Assembly (NCBI GenBank): GCA_963831385.1
Contig: CAWHPW010000010.1
Coordinates: forward strand, 134,457 to 198,456
Direction of reading: 5' to 3'
Length of the DNA: 64,000 bases
Origin: JACVRX01 sp963831385
Lineage (GTDB): Bacteria > Actinomycetota > Actinomycetes > Jiangellales > Jiangellaceae
Part shown: in pieces, positions 35,288 through 43,577 of the stretch
Layout: each line of letters starts with the position of its first letter
Numbering within the stretch: the first letter of the stretch is position 1
The notes under the pieces: model-generated
Told to the model about the DNA's origin: nothing
The model's input: the letters and a program-made list of their open reading frames with translations, nothing else
Database searches by the model: none
Position numbers and translations under genes: made by a program

Positions 35288-37495
35288 TTGTTCGCCGCGC
35301 TGCCGCCAGCGTCGACGACAGGCATGGCCCTCGTGGCCGTGGGCGGCTACGGCCGGCGGGAACTCCTTCCCTGCAGCGATCTCGACGTGCTGTTGCTACA
35401 CGGCGACGGTGGCGACGTCGCGGCAGTCGCCGACGGTGTCTTCTACCCGGTTTGGGACTCGGGTGTCGCCCTTGACCATGCGGTGCGAACCGTCGCGGAA
35501 GCAAGGGCGGTCGCGGCGGACGATCTCGCCGTGGCGCTCGGCCTGGTCGACGCCCGCCACGTCGCGGGAGATGCGAAGATCACCGAGATCCTCCGCGCAG
35601 GCGTGCTGCGCGACTGGCGGCGGCAGGCGGCCCTGCGGCTGCCGAAGTTGGCGCAAGCTGGCCGGGACCGGCTTGCGGAAGTCGGGGAACTTGCGCATCT
35701 GCTGGAACCGGATCTCAAGCAGGCCTATGGCGGTTTGCGCGACATCGTGGCGCTGCGCGCGGTCACCGCGTCATGGGTGGCCGACCGTCCGCACGCTGCT
35801 GCCGTATCAGAAGCACACGAGTGGTTGCTGGTCGTCCGCGACGCCCTGCACCGCACGACCGGACGACGGCACGACCGGTTGGTGTTCGAGGATCAGGACA
35901 CCGTCGCTTCCTCTCTCGGGCTGCTGGACGCAGACGCCCTGATGCGAAGGGTTGCCGAAGCCGGTCGAGCGATCGCCTATGCGACCGACGTCACCTGGCG
36001 GCAGGTGGAACGGACCCTGCGTGGGCGAGCCGGTGCGGGGCGCTCGCGCCGTCCGGTCTCCCGCCGCTCGCTCGGTCACGGGGTCGTCGAGCATGACGGC
36101 GAGGCGGTGCTGGCCCGAGATGCCCGTCCACAGCTGGATCCCATCCTCCCTCTTCGCGCGGCGGCCGGCGCAGCTCAGGCCGGTCTGGTGCTGTCGCCAG
36201 CGACCGTGGAACGTCTCGCACTCGAATGTCCGCCATTGCCGCAGGTGTGGCCGGATGCGGCTCGCGACGCGCTCGTCGCGCTGTTGGGCGCCGGCCGGGC
36301 AGCGGTGCCGGTGTGGGACTCGCTCGAGGCGGCCGGACTGGTCGTCCGCTGGTTTCCGGAGTGGGAGCCGGTGCGATATCGGCCGCAGCGCACACCGGTG
36401 CACCGCCACACTGTCGATCGGCACCAGGTCGAGGCGGCAGCCGTGGCGGCTGGCTTCACGCGGCGGGTGTCGCGGCCGGACCTGTTGTTGCTGGCGGCCC
36501 TGTTCCACGATCTCGGGAAGGGTGGACCGGGGGACCACAGCGAGACCGGCGCCACGATCGTGACCGAGCTGGGCGGGCGGCTTGGCCTTTCTCTGGTCGA
36601 CGCCGAGCGGTTGGGGCTGCTGGTGCGCCATCACCTACTTCTTCCGGCGATGGCCACCCGTCGTGATCTTGACGATCCGACCACGATCGACGCGGTGGCT
36701 CGGGCGGTGGGATCGGTGGAAGTGCTCGACCTGCTTGCTGCGCTGACGGAGGCCGACGCCACGGCGGCCGGGCCACTTGCGTGGTCACCGATGCGGGCGC
36801 AGCTGGTCGACGAGCTGGTGAGCCGGGCCCGGCTGGTTCTCGGTGGAAAACGGTTCCGCAAGCCTCCCGTCCTCGAGCCCGCCCAGAAGGAGCTCGCTCA
36901 GTCCGCCACACTCGCCGTGCTCGTGGATCTGCCCGGCGAGCCGGACGGATCGTGCCGCGTCACCGTCGTCGTGCCGGGCCGTGCCGACGCGCTGGCGCCG
37001 GTCGCCGGTGTGCTGGCGATGCACCGACTCGATGTCAGGACGGCGACTATCCAGGCAACAGGCCGCGGCGCCGTGCAGGTGTGGCATGCGACAACGGGAT
37101 TCCGCGGTGCGCCCGGCGTCGATGTGCTGAGGACCGACATCGCACGCGCGCTCGACGGTGGAGTCGATCTTGCGGCCAAACTCCGCGCTCGAGCCGGCGA
37201 ACGGCGGCGTCGAGTCATCGCGTACGCCGATCCGCACATCGACGTGCTGGCTGGGGCATCAGCGGACGCCACCGTGATCGAGGTCCGTGCCCACGACGAA
37301 CCAGGACTGCTGTACCGGTTGGTGGCCGCGATCGGGTCCACCGGCGCGGTGATCCGCTCGGCCGTCGTCGGCACCCTGGGCGCTGAGGCCGTGGACGTGT
37401 TCTACCTCGTGGACATCGACGGGAGGCAACTCGCTGACGAGAGCATCGACAGGTTGGTGACCACCATCAATGCGAACCTGGCAGCTCCCGCCTAG
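35288..37495 (+). CDS. glnD: PII uridylyl/adenylyltransferase GlnD (N-terminus uncertain)
   Basis: GlnD modifies and demodifies PII in response to glutamine. Domains in order: nucleotidyltransferase (VAVGGYGRRELLPCSDLDVLLL), linker, HD domain (HRHTVDRHQ; LFHDLGKGGPGDHSETG) and two C-terminal ACT domains (TVVVPGRADALAP; VRAHDEPGLLYRLVA). The open frame has no start codon before TTG 35288, yet the same frame upstream (from about 35222) reads like GlnD (SAAERRSALVELSDAWLA). A GTG at 35107 opens the preceding frame, so the gene probably starts at 35107 and contains a frame change at about 35210-35235. The intact part is 735 residues; the restored protein would be about 795, as usual. Confidence 0.88.
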   Translation: MFAALPPASTTGMALVAVGGYGRRELLPCSDLDVLLLHGDGGDVAAVADGVFYPVWDSGVALDHAVRTVAEARAVAADDLAVALGLVDARHVAGDAKITEILRAGVLRDWRRQAALRLPKLAQAGRDRLAEVGELAHLLEPDLKQAYGGLRDIVALRAVTASWVADRPHAAAVSEAHEWLLVVRDALHRTTGRRHDRLVFEDQDTVASSLGLLDADALMRRVAEAGRAIAYATDVTWRQVERTLRGRAGAGRSRRPVSRRSLGHGVVEHDGEAVLARDARPQLDPILPLRAAAGAAQAGLVLSPATVERLALECPPLPQVWPDAARDALVALLGAGRAAVPVWDSLEAAGLVVRWFPEWEPVRYRPQRTPVHRHTVDRHQVEAAAVAAGFTRRVSRPDLLLLAALFHDLGKGGPGDHSETGATIVTELGGRLGLSLVDAERLGLLVRHHLLLPAMATRRDLDDPTTIDAVARAVGSVEVLDLLAALTEADATAAGPLAWSPMRAQLVDELVSRARLVLGGKRFRKPPVLEPAQKELAQSATLAVLVDLPGEPDGSCRVTVVVPGRADALAPVAGVLAMHRLDVRTATIQATGRGAVQVWHATTGFRGAPGVDVLRTDIARALDGGVDLAAKLRARAGERRRRVIAYADPHIDVLAGASADATVIEVRAHDEPGLLYRLVAAIGSTGAVIRSAVVGTLGAEAVDVFYLVDIDGRQLADESIDRLVTTINANLAAPA

Positions 37496-37713
37496 CCGTT
37501 GGACGGCTGGCCCGGCGGCTCTGATCGAGCCTCCGCTCCTAGACCGCGGCTCCGGCCACCCTGGTGCGCCGATCCGGAAGGGCTGAGTGCCAGATAGCCG
37601 ACTCGCTACCCGGCGTCGTACCCGTGGACCCCCAGCAGCATGCCGCCCAGGTCCGTGACACCGGCCGAATGTAGCCTCGGCGCGTCGTGTCTCCACTTCC
37701 GATAGGACCCAAC

Positions 37714-38097
37714 ATGGATCTGAAGCTCGAAGTCGTCCCCATCCCGGTGTCCGATGTCGATGCCGCGAAGGCCTTCTACACCGAGCAGGTCGGCTTCGCC
37801 CTCGACCACGACGTCCGTCCCGGCGAGGGAATGCGGGTGGTCCAGATGACGCCGCCGGGATCTGCATGCTCCGTCGTGATCGGCGAGGGCCTGCCGCTCG
37901 GTGAGCCCGGTTCGGTCAAAGGAGTCCAGCTTGTCGTCGAGGACGTCGACGCGGTGCGGGAAATGCTTGCCGGCCGCGGCGTCAGTGTCGGCGACGTGCA
38001 GCAACTCGGTCCCGAGGGCACACCTGGCTCACGATTCCTCTTCTTCGAGGACCCAGACGGCAACGGGTGGGCAGTCCAGGAGTACAAGCGCACCTAA
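37714..38097 (+). CDS. VOC (glyoxalase/bleomycin-resistance) family protein
   Basis: A 127-residue protein of the vicinal oxygen chelate superfamily, with the paired beta-alpha-beta-beta-beta modules: VPIPVSDVDAAKAFYTEQVGF in the first half and QLVVEDVDAVREMLAGRGV plus FFEDPDGNGWAVQEY in the second. Many members are metal-dependent lyases or dioxygenases; others only bind ligands. The substrate is unknown. AGGA lies before ATG 37714; the in-frame GTG 37687 is less likely. Confidence 0.82.
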   Translation: MDLKLEVVPIPVSDVDAAKAFYTEQVGFALDHDVRPGEGMRVVQMTPPGSACSVVIGEGLPLGEPGSVKGVQLVVEDVDAVREMLAGRGVSVGDVQQLGPEGTPGSRFLFFEDPDGNGWAVQEYKRT

Positions 38098-38106
38098 CCG
38101 CGGTCC

Positions 38107-38481
38107 TCAGCGGTACCGGAACCCGTCCATGAACCGCCGAAAGAGCCCGCCCTTTCGGGGCAGCGGTGGCGCAGGCGCGGGCGCCGTCTGCCGTTGCGAT
38201 GCGATCGGCCGGTCGTAGTCGGTCCGACGGATCGCGTCGATGATCTGCTCCTCGGAGTAGTCGTCGGAGCCCTCGATGGCGGGGACGTACCCGACCAGGA
38301 CGCCGTTGCGCATCACCTGAGCTTCGAGCGCGGCCGTGCCATCGGAGTCCCACGTCGCTTCACGACCGTCTGGGAGCTTGACGCTGACCCCGAACTGATA
38401 CACACCGACCCGAGCCAGCTCAGCGTCAGTGCCACGGTCGCGTAGGGCGTCGACCACACGGCGTGCCTTGTTCTCCTCCAT
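38107..38481 (-). CDS. Hypothetical small protein with basic C-terminus
   Basis: A 124-residue protein starting MEENKARRVVDALRDRGTDA. The middle has a beta-rich stretch (VGVYQFGVSVKLPDGREATW, then GVLVGYVPAIEGSDDYSEEQ), and the end is basic (RKGGLFRRFMDGFRYR). I do not recognise a family. The frame is open upstream to 38727, but ATG 38481 is the first start outside the divergent cupin gene. It is convergent with the VOC gene, with nine bases between stops. Confidence 0.6.
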   Translation of the reverse strand: MEENKARRVVDALRDRGTDAELARVGVYQFGVSVKLPDGREATWDSDGTAALEAQVMRNGVLVGYVPAIEGSDDYSEEQIIDAIRRTDYDRPIASQRQTAPAPAPPLPRKGGLFRRFMDGFRYR

Positions 38482-38629
38482 CGAATCCGAGGCTACCCGC
38501 GGAGTGGCGTGGCGACCGCGTTGTCGATCAGGGCGCCAGGCCAGAGCATTGACTGACGGGGAAACCGGATCCATGATCGAAGTGGTTCTCGTGTTGGGCC
38601 GACGGCAGGCCAGATCGGAGGAAGCATGA

Positions 38630-39010
38630 GTGATGACGCCACCAGTTAGGCGGGTGAGACCGACCGAGAGAACCGCGGGCGACCCCACATCGGGATTGAC
38701 CCGAGAGCAAGCCGTGACGACCGGCACGATGTGGGCCGGGTTCGTGCGTACCGACGCCGGAATGGTGTCTGGGTGGCACCATCACGGCGAGCATGAGACG
38801 AGCATCTACGTCATTTCCGGTGTCTTGCGAATGGAATACGGGCCAGCCGGTGCCGAAGTGCTGGCGGCGGCCCCGGGTGACTTCGTGTACGTCGCGCCTC
38901 ACGCGATCCATCGAGAGGGCAACCCGTCAGACGAAGAATCGACGCTTGTAGTGGTGCGGGCAGGGATGGGCGACCCGGTGATCAATGTTGAAGGACCCGC
39001 CCCTGCGTGA
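38630..39010 (+). CDS. Cupin-domain protein
   Basis: A 126-residue single-domain cupin. The metal-binding motif is WHHHGEHETSIYVISG (His and Glu ligands), with the second motif APGDFVYVAPHAIHRE. Such proteins are small metal-dependent isomerases or dioxygenases, or ligand sensors. The best ribosome site (GGAGG, 38617-38621) is followed first by an ATG (38626) that opens only a seven-codon frame, MSDDATS. The cupin itself starts at GTG 38630 or ATG 38633 in the other frame. Confidence 0.78.
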   Translation: MMTPPVRRVRPTERTAGDPTSGLTREQAVTTGTMWAGFVRTDAGMVSGWHHHGEHETSIYVISGVLRMEYGPAGAEVLAAAPGDFVYVAPHAIHREGNPSDEESTLVVVRAGMGDPVINVEGPAPA

Positions 39011-39070
39011 ACTGCCTTGTGCGTCCATAGCGACAGGTGGGGTGTTTGTCTGCCGCCGCGGTATCCGGCA

Positions 39071-39463
39071 TCAGTTGCTGACGACTTGATCGCCTAGCGC
39101 GTTGGCGGCTGTGTCCAGGTCGTCGGCGCAGATCACGGCCAAGAACTCGTCGGTCGACACCCGGACTGGCAGCAGGAGGGTGACGTTGACGCCAGCGTGG
39201 GCGAGCTTCCGGAAAGTCGTTGCGCCCGCGCCCGGTACGTTATCCATACGGACGGTCAGCGCTTGGTGCTCCTCGTACTCGATCTCCGCACCCTCGAGTG
39301 CCGTGCGGGCCGCCGTCTCGTCGTCGGCAATAAATGCAACCGTCCCGGCGTCGCCATAAGCGGCACCACAGACGACGATGTTCACACCGCGGGCGGCCAT
39401 CGCCTCACACAGTCGGGCCAGTTCACCAGGCTGGTTGTCGAACTCGACGGTGAACGCACTCAT
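39071..39463 (-). CDS. ACT-domain protein
   Basis: A 130-residue protein made of two ACT-like modules: SAFTVEFDNQPGELARLCEAM at the N-terminus and LTVRMDNVPGAGATTFRKLA in the second half. ACT domains bind amino acids and control enzymes allosterically; stand-alone forms may act as separate regulatory subunits. No partner enzyme is adjacent. AGGAGG precedes ATG 39463. Confidence 0.8.
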   Translation of the reverse strand: MSAFTVEFDNQPGELARLCEAMAARGVNIVVCGAAYGDAGTVAFIADDETAARTALEGAEIEYEEHQALTVRMDNVPGAGATTFRKLAHAGVNVTLLLPVRVSTDEFLAVICADDLDTAANALGDQVVSN

Positions 39464-39586
39464 GTCGTCCTCCTACTTCGTGCCGCATGCCGGGGATGAC
39501 CTTCGGTCGAAACGTACTCGTCCGTATGTCCGCTGAGCACGACCGCGGCGAGACCCTGGTCAGGAAGTGGTCGCCACCCGGCCCTC

Positions 39587-40252
39587 TCAGGCGGGTGCCG
39601 CGATCGTCACGATGTTGGAGCGCCAGACCGCGCCGTCCCAATCGTCACAAGTGATGATCACCAGCCGGCCGGGCCCGGCCTGGGTGAAGATCTGCTCGGC
39701 ATCGCGAGCCACTTCCTCCTTGGACAGCACCTCGACGGACTGGACGTGGTAAGTCAGCGCAGCGTCTGAGCCCACGACCTCGATGGCGTCGCCGCCGCGC
39801 AAGCCGCCTACCTCGTCGAAGACGCCGCCGCCGTTGTTGCGCACGGTATGTCCGACGAGAACCGCCGATCCTTCCGGCTCACCCGGAGCGGCACCGTCGC
39901 TCCACCATCCGGCAACGCTGGGATCTCGCGGCGGCTCGAGTACCCGGTCCTCGGTGCTCTGGATGGCCACCACGGGCGCGGCCACGCCGATTCGCGGGAT
40001 CCGCAATGTGTACGGGCCGGCGATGGGTGTCGCTGGAATCGCGGTCGGCTCGGGGGAGATCTCGGTTGGCTGCGTGGACGCAGTGGCCGCGGTCGTGGAC
40101 ACCGAAGGTGTATCGGGACCTGAGCCCGTCCCGGAGACGTCGTCATCGCCGGAGCCGCAGGCCGCGACGGCCACGAGGGCCAGCCCGGTAAAGAACCGGG
40201 CCAGCCCTCGGGTTGCCCTGCGAAGCGGGCGGTCGGTCGGATCAGGAATCAT
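39587..40252 (-). CDS. Class F-type sortase, membrane-associated
   Basis: A 221-residue sortase-family protein. After a basic start comes a hydrophobic stretch ending VAVAAC, which could be a lipobox. An acidic/Thr-rich linker follows, then the sortase core: IPRIGVAAPVVAI, the catalytic His in AVLVGHTVRN, Cys in VIITCDDWDG and Arg in AVWRSNIVTI. Sortases link secreted proteins to the cell wall or to each other. ATG 40252 overlaps the end of the upstream secreted-protein gene by 11 bases, so that protein is the likely substrate or partner. Confidence 0.82.
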   Translation of the reverse strand: MIPDPTDRPLRRATRGLARFFTGLALVAVAACGSGDDDVSGTGSGPDTPSVSTTAATASTQPTEISPEPTAIPATPIAGPYTLRIPRIGVAAPVVAIQSTEDRVLEPPRDPSVAGWWSDGAAPGEPEGSAVLVGHTVRNNGGGVFDEVGGLRGGDAIEVVGSDAALTYHVQSVEVLSKEEVARDAEQIFTQAGPGRLVIITCDDWDGAVWRSNIVTIAAPA

Positions 40253-40994
40253 GCAGGAATCGGCGACGAGCAACCAGCGCGGTTCCGGCCAACGCCGCAC
40301 TGCCGGCAAAAATCAGGCCGAGCGGCGCAGCGGAACCCTCGCCGGCGTCCGCGCCAGCACCGGCGGGCACCGCGGTGGGAACCGGTGCCGGCGTGTCAGC
40401 GGATTCCTTGACCCCGTTCTCTTCGCCGTTGTCCTTTCCGTTGTCTCCGTTCTCGTGCCCGTTGTCCTCGCCGTTCTTAGGCGGCGGCGGCTTCGGGCAG
40501 TCCTGCACCCAGAACACCTTGTGCTTGACGTCGGCTCCGCCTTCCGGGTCATCCGCGTGGATGGTGAGCTTGACGTGGAAACCTTGCTTCGGGTGCGGGG
40601 TGATGCCGGCGAAGCTCAGCGTGTAGGTCTCGGAGGCATCGAGGCCGGCTGTGCTGCCGCCACCTGCGTTGGAGTCCTCGCCGATGAAGACGCTGTCGGT
40701 CAACAGAACCTGGTTGCCGCCAGCACGCGTCGTGGGCGGATGGGCTTCGAAGATCACTTCGGCGAAGAAGTCGCCCTGGTCGAAGCCGTAGAAGTCGACC
40801 TGGAACTCGCAGCCGACATGCGGCTCGTTGTTCGGGTGGTCATCGAACACCACATCGTCGATCTTGATCGTGCCGTTGTTGCCCTGCGGATCGGCTGCGG
40901 ACGGCAGGGCGCCCGCCAGCACGGCCACGACAACTCCCGCCGTGGCGGCGGCTCCCCACACCGGCAGCCGGCGGGACAACTTCATGCGTGTCAC
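40242..40994 (-). CDS. Secreted protein with C-terminal anchor-like segment
   Basis: A 250-residue protein with a signal peptide (VWGAAATAGVVVAVLAGALP, cleavage near PSAADP). The extracellular domain resembles a beta-sandwich and has Cys residues at VGCEF and VQDCPKP. An Asn/Gly/Asp/Glu-rich linker follows, and a C-terminal hydrophobic helix ends in ARRRFLHDS. The last part looks like a sortase sorting signal, but no LPXTG is visible. AGGAGG six bases before GTG 40994 decides the start. It is coupled to the adjacent sortase gene. Confidence 0.72.
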   Translation of the reverse strand: MTRMKLSRRLPVWGAAATAGVVVAVLAGALPSAADPQGNNGTIKIDDVVFDDHPNNEPHVGCEFQVDFYGFDQGDFFAEVIFEAHPPTTRAGGNQVLLTDSVFIGEDSNAGGGSTAGLDASETYTLSFAGITPHPKQGFHVKLTIHADDPEGGADVKHKVFWVQDCPKPPPPKNGEDNGHENGDNGKDNGEENGVKESADTPAPVPTAVPAGAGADAGEGSAAPLGLIFAGSAALAGTALVARRRFLHDS

Positions 40995-41169
40995 CGGTTT
41001 CCTCCTGATGGTGTTCCGCCCACGAACCGGCAGGGGCGGTGGTGGCCAAGGGTGGGCGTCTCGACTGGCTTCTCCGGTTGAATCGATCCCCCCAAAACAC
41101 CGGTACGGTACCGGAGCGGACGGCCCGAGCGACCCGAACGAGGTAACGATTTGGCACGTGTCGCAGGCC

Positions 41170-42798
41170 TCAGTGGCCGCGGAATGCCTCCTCTAGCCAC
41201 CACGAGCCACGCGGCGCTGCGACCTTCGCATCGACGACCAGACCCCGGTCACGCGGGCCGTTGAGCCACCGCCGGACTGCTTCGAGGTCTCGAACGTCGC
41301 GCACGGTCGTCCCGTCGAGGCCGTAGCCGATGCCGATCGCCGCGATGTCGGTGTCCGGGAACGTCACCGTGTCCAGTGGCTGGCCTTCGGCGAAGTGGTG
41401 TACCTCGGCACCGTAAGCGGCGTCGTTGTAGACGATCACGACCATCGGGAGCCCGAGGCGGCGCACGGTGTCGAGCTCGGCCGCTGCCATGAGCGCCCCG
41501 CCGTCGCCGAGCGCAGCAACCGGCAGCCGATCCGGTTGGGCCAGCGCCGCACCGATCGCTGTGGCCAGGCCCAGCCCGATCGACTGGAACGCCTGGGTGA
41601 AGCAGAAGCCGTACTCGTCGGGCACGGACAGGAACATGCTCGGGTAGCCCATGAAGTTGCCCGAGTCGATGGCCACCACCCGCTCGGTCGGCAGCAGGTC
41701 GTCGAGTGCGATCGTGAGCGTCCGCGGGTCGATAGTGCCGTCACCGTCCCAGGACTCGTAGGGGACGTCCCGCCACCGAATCTCTTGCGCGATCCGAGCC
41801 TGCGTCGCCTGGTCGCGGTAGCCAGGGTTCACTCGCCCCCGCAACGCGTCGGTGACTGCCGTCGCCGTCGTCGCGCTGTCGCCGACCACGCCGAGGTCGA
41901 TCTGTCGGTGCCGGCCCAGGGCCGCCGCTTCCAGGTCGACCTGGGCAACTCGTGCTGCTGAGCCGATCAGCCGGCCATGGCGGGTCGTCCACATGTTCAG
42001 TGCGCAACCGAACCCGACCACGACGTCCGCAGCGCCGATCAGCTCGGCCGCCAGCGGGGATGCGAAGCCCCCCGACACGTCCAGCGACCAGGGACTGCCA
42101 TTGAACAGGCCCTTCGCCACGGCCGACGTCGCGAGCAGGGCTCCGCTGGCATCGCCCAGCGCAAGCAGCCCGGCCCGAGCGTGCCGGGCACCTCGGCCGG
42201 CGATCAGAACCGGGCGCCGGGCGCCGGCGAGCAGTGCGGCCAGCGCGTCGACATCGCCGGCGGCTGGCTCGACAGGAGCGGGAGGATCACCTGGACCTTG
42301 ATCGACAGGAGCTGGACATTCTGCTGCCTGCACCTCGAGTGGCAGGTTCACCAGTACGGTTCGGCGCTCGTCCCGGGCGAGGTGAAACGCGCGAATCGCC
42401 TCGTCCACTGCAGTGTCGGCTGACGACACTCGCACCGCCTCGGCACCGACGGCGTGGGCCAATGCGGGCTGGTCGATCGCGAAGTTGGACCCCGCAGCCG
42501 TTGCCTCGCCGGCCAGGATGATCAGCGGCGTCCGGCTCTTCGCCGCTTCGGTGATGCCGGTCATCGCATTGGTCAGGCCGCAACCTTGGTGCAACGTGAG
42601 CGCTGCGACCTCTCCGCTCATCCGCGTGTACGCGTCAGCCATCGTCGCGGCGCCGCCTTCATGCCGCGCTGCGACGTAGCGCGCGCCACCGGCGATGAGC
42701 GCGTTCGTGACGTCGAAATTGCCGCTGCCTACTACGCCGAACGCCTGCCGGACGCCGAGACCGGCAAGCGTCCGGCCGACCGCCTCCGCCACCCGCAT
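41170..42798 (-). CDS. Thiamine-diphosphate-dependent enzyme (acetolactate synthase/decarboxylase family)
   Basis: A 542-residue ThDP enzyme. Seen: ARHEGGAATMADAYTRMSG (catalytic Glu), the middle domain GRRPVLIAGRGA, and the ThDP motif starting GDGGALMAAAELDTVRRLG and ending VYNDAAYG. The family includes acetolactate synthase, benzoylformate decarboxylase and ring-cleaving cyclohexanedione hydrolase. It is the last gene of a minus-strand operon with the cyclase-family gene (5-base gap) and the anthraniloyl-CoA monooxygenase. The step is not known; ring-opening of, or carbon release from, an oxo-acid intermediate is plausible. Confidence 0.85.
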   Translation of the reverse strand: MRVAEAVGRTLAGLGVRQAFGVVGSGNFDVTNALIAGGARYVAARHEGGAATMADAYTRMSGEVAALTLHQGCGLTNAMTGITEAAKSRTPLIILAGEATAAGSNFAIDQPALAHAVGAEAVRVSSADTAVDEAIRAFHLARDERRTVLVNLPLEVQAAECPAPVDQGPGDPPAPVEPAAGDVDALAALLAGARRPVLIAGRGARHARAGLLALGDASGALLATSAVAKGLFNGSPWSLDVSGGFASPLAAELIGAADVVVGFGCALNMWTTRHGRLIGSAARVAQVDLEAAALGRHRQIDLGVVGDSATTATAVTDALRGRVNPGYRDQATQARIAQEIRWRDVPYESWDGDGTIDPRTLTIALDDLLPTERVVAIDSGNFMGYPSMFLSVPDEYGFCFTQAFQSIGLGLATAIGAALAQPDRLPVAALGDGGALMAAAELDTVRRLGLPMVVIVYNDAAYGAEVHHFAEGQPLDTVTFPDTDIAAIGIGYGLDGTTVRDVRDLEAVRRWLNGPRDRGLVVDAKVAAPRGSWWLEEAFRGH

Positions 42799-42803
42799 CG
42801 ACG

Positions 42804-43577
42804 TCAGTATTCGATCAGCGCCAGCACCCGGGTCGGGCTGCCCGAGCCGCCCAGGATCGGGAGTGGCGCTGCGATCACGACGGCACCCGTCGGCGGCAGC
42901 GACGCCAGGTTTTGCAACTGGGTCAGGCCGTACTTGCCGGCTCCGAGCAGGAACGTGTGGCACGGGAAGGCCGGATCGAATGAATGCGCCACCCCAGCGT
43001 CCGTGCCTACCGTCTCGACGCCGACCCCGATGACCGGAGCCTCCTCGGCCAACCAGCGGGCGCATTCGACGCTGACCCCCGGTGTGTGTGGTCCGGTCTC
43101 GTCCGCGTTGAGAAACTCGTCCTGGCGGTGGCTGCGCGAATCCCATCCGGTTCGCAGGAGCAGCCAACCGCTTTCCGGCAGCGGGCCGTGCACGTCTTCC
43201 CACGCCTTGACGTGGTCGACCTCCAGCAGAAAGTCCGGGTCGGCGGCCACCTGCTCCGCCACGTCGATGACCGCAGCCGAGGCGATCAGCTGCGACGGGG
43301 CAATCTGGGAGACGTCGGAGAGCTCTCGGCCGGTGATCCAGTGGATCGGCGCATCCAGATGCGTGCCGGTGTGCTCACCGGTCGTGATGTTGTTCCAATA
43401 CCAGGCCGGACCGCGGTCGTCGTAGTGGCTGATCTCGCGCAACTCGAACTGGTCGGTCTGGCCGAACGGCTCTGGCAGGACCAGGACCGGAGTGTTGGCC
43501 GACAGCGGCGCAGTGAGATCGACGACCCCGATCCGACCGGTCGATATGGCCATGGCGAAATCGGCGAGCAGGGTCAT
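42804..43577 (-). CDS. Cyclase-family metal-dependent hydrolase (kynurenine formamidase-like)
   Basis: A 257-residue protein of the putative cyclase family (PF04199). The signature HTGTHLDAPIHW (metal-binding His/Asp) is clear, with VVDLTAPLSANTPV at the start and GVGVETVGTDAG in the C-terminal half. Known members hydrolyse N-formylkynurenine or open lactam and isatin-type rings. ATG 43577 overlaps the stop of the upstream monooxygenase (ATGA), which decides it over two earlier in-frame ATGs. In this cluster it probably opens or hydrolyses a cyclic intermediate; a formamidase role feeding anthranilate is the alternative. Confidence 0.84.
   Translation of the reverse strand: MTLLADFAMAISTGRIGVVDLTAPLSANTPVLVLPEPFGQTDQFELREISHYDDRGPAWYWNNITTGEHTGTHLDAPIHWITGRELSDVSQIAPSQLIASAAVIDVAEQVAADPDFLLEVDHVKAWEDVHGPLPESGWLLLRTGWDSRSHRQDEFLNADETGPHTPGVSVECARWLAEEAPVIGVGVETVGTDAGVAHSFDPAFPCHTFLLGAGKYGLTQLQNLASLPPTGAVVIAAPLPILGGSGSPTRVLALIEY

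Noticed and set aside
37496..37713. Possible small gene or RNA between glnD and the VOC gene
   Set aside because: Only a minimal GCCGT/ACGGC hairpin is visible; no start with a ribosome site and no conserved structure.
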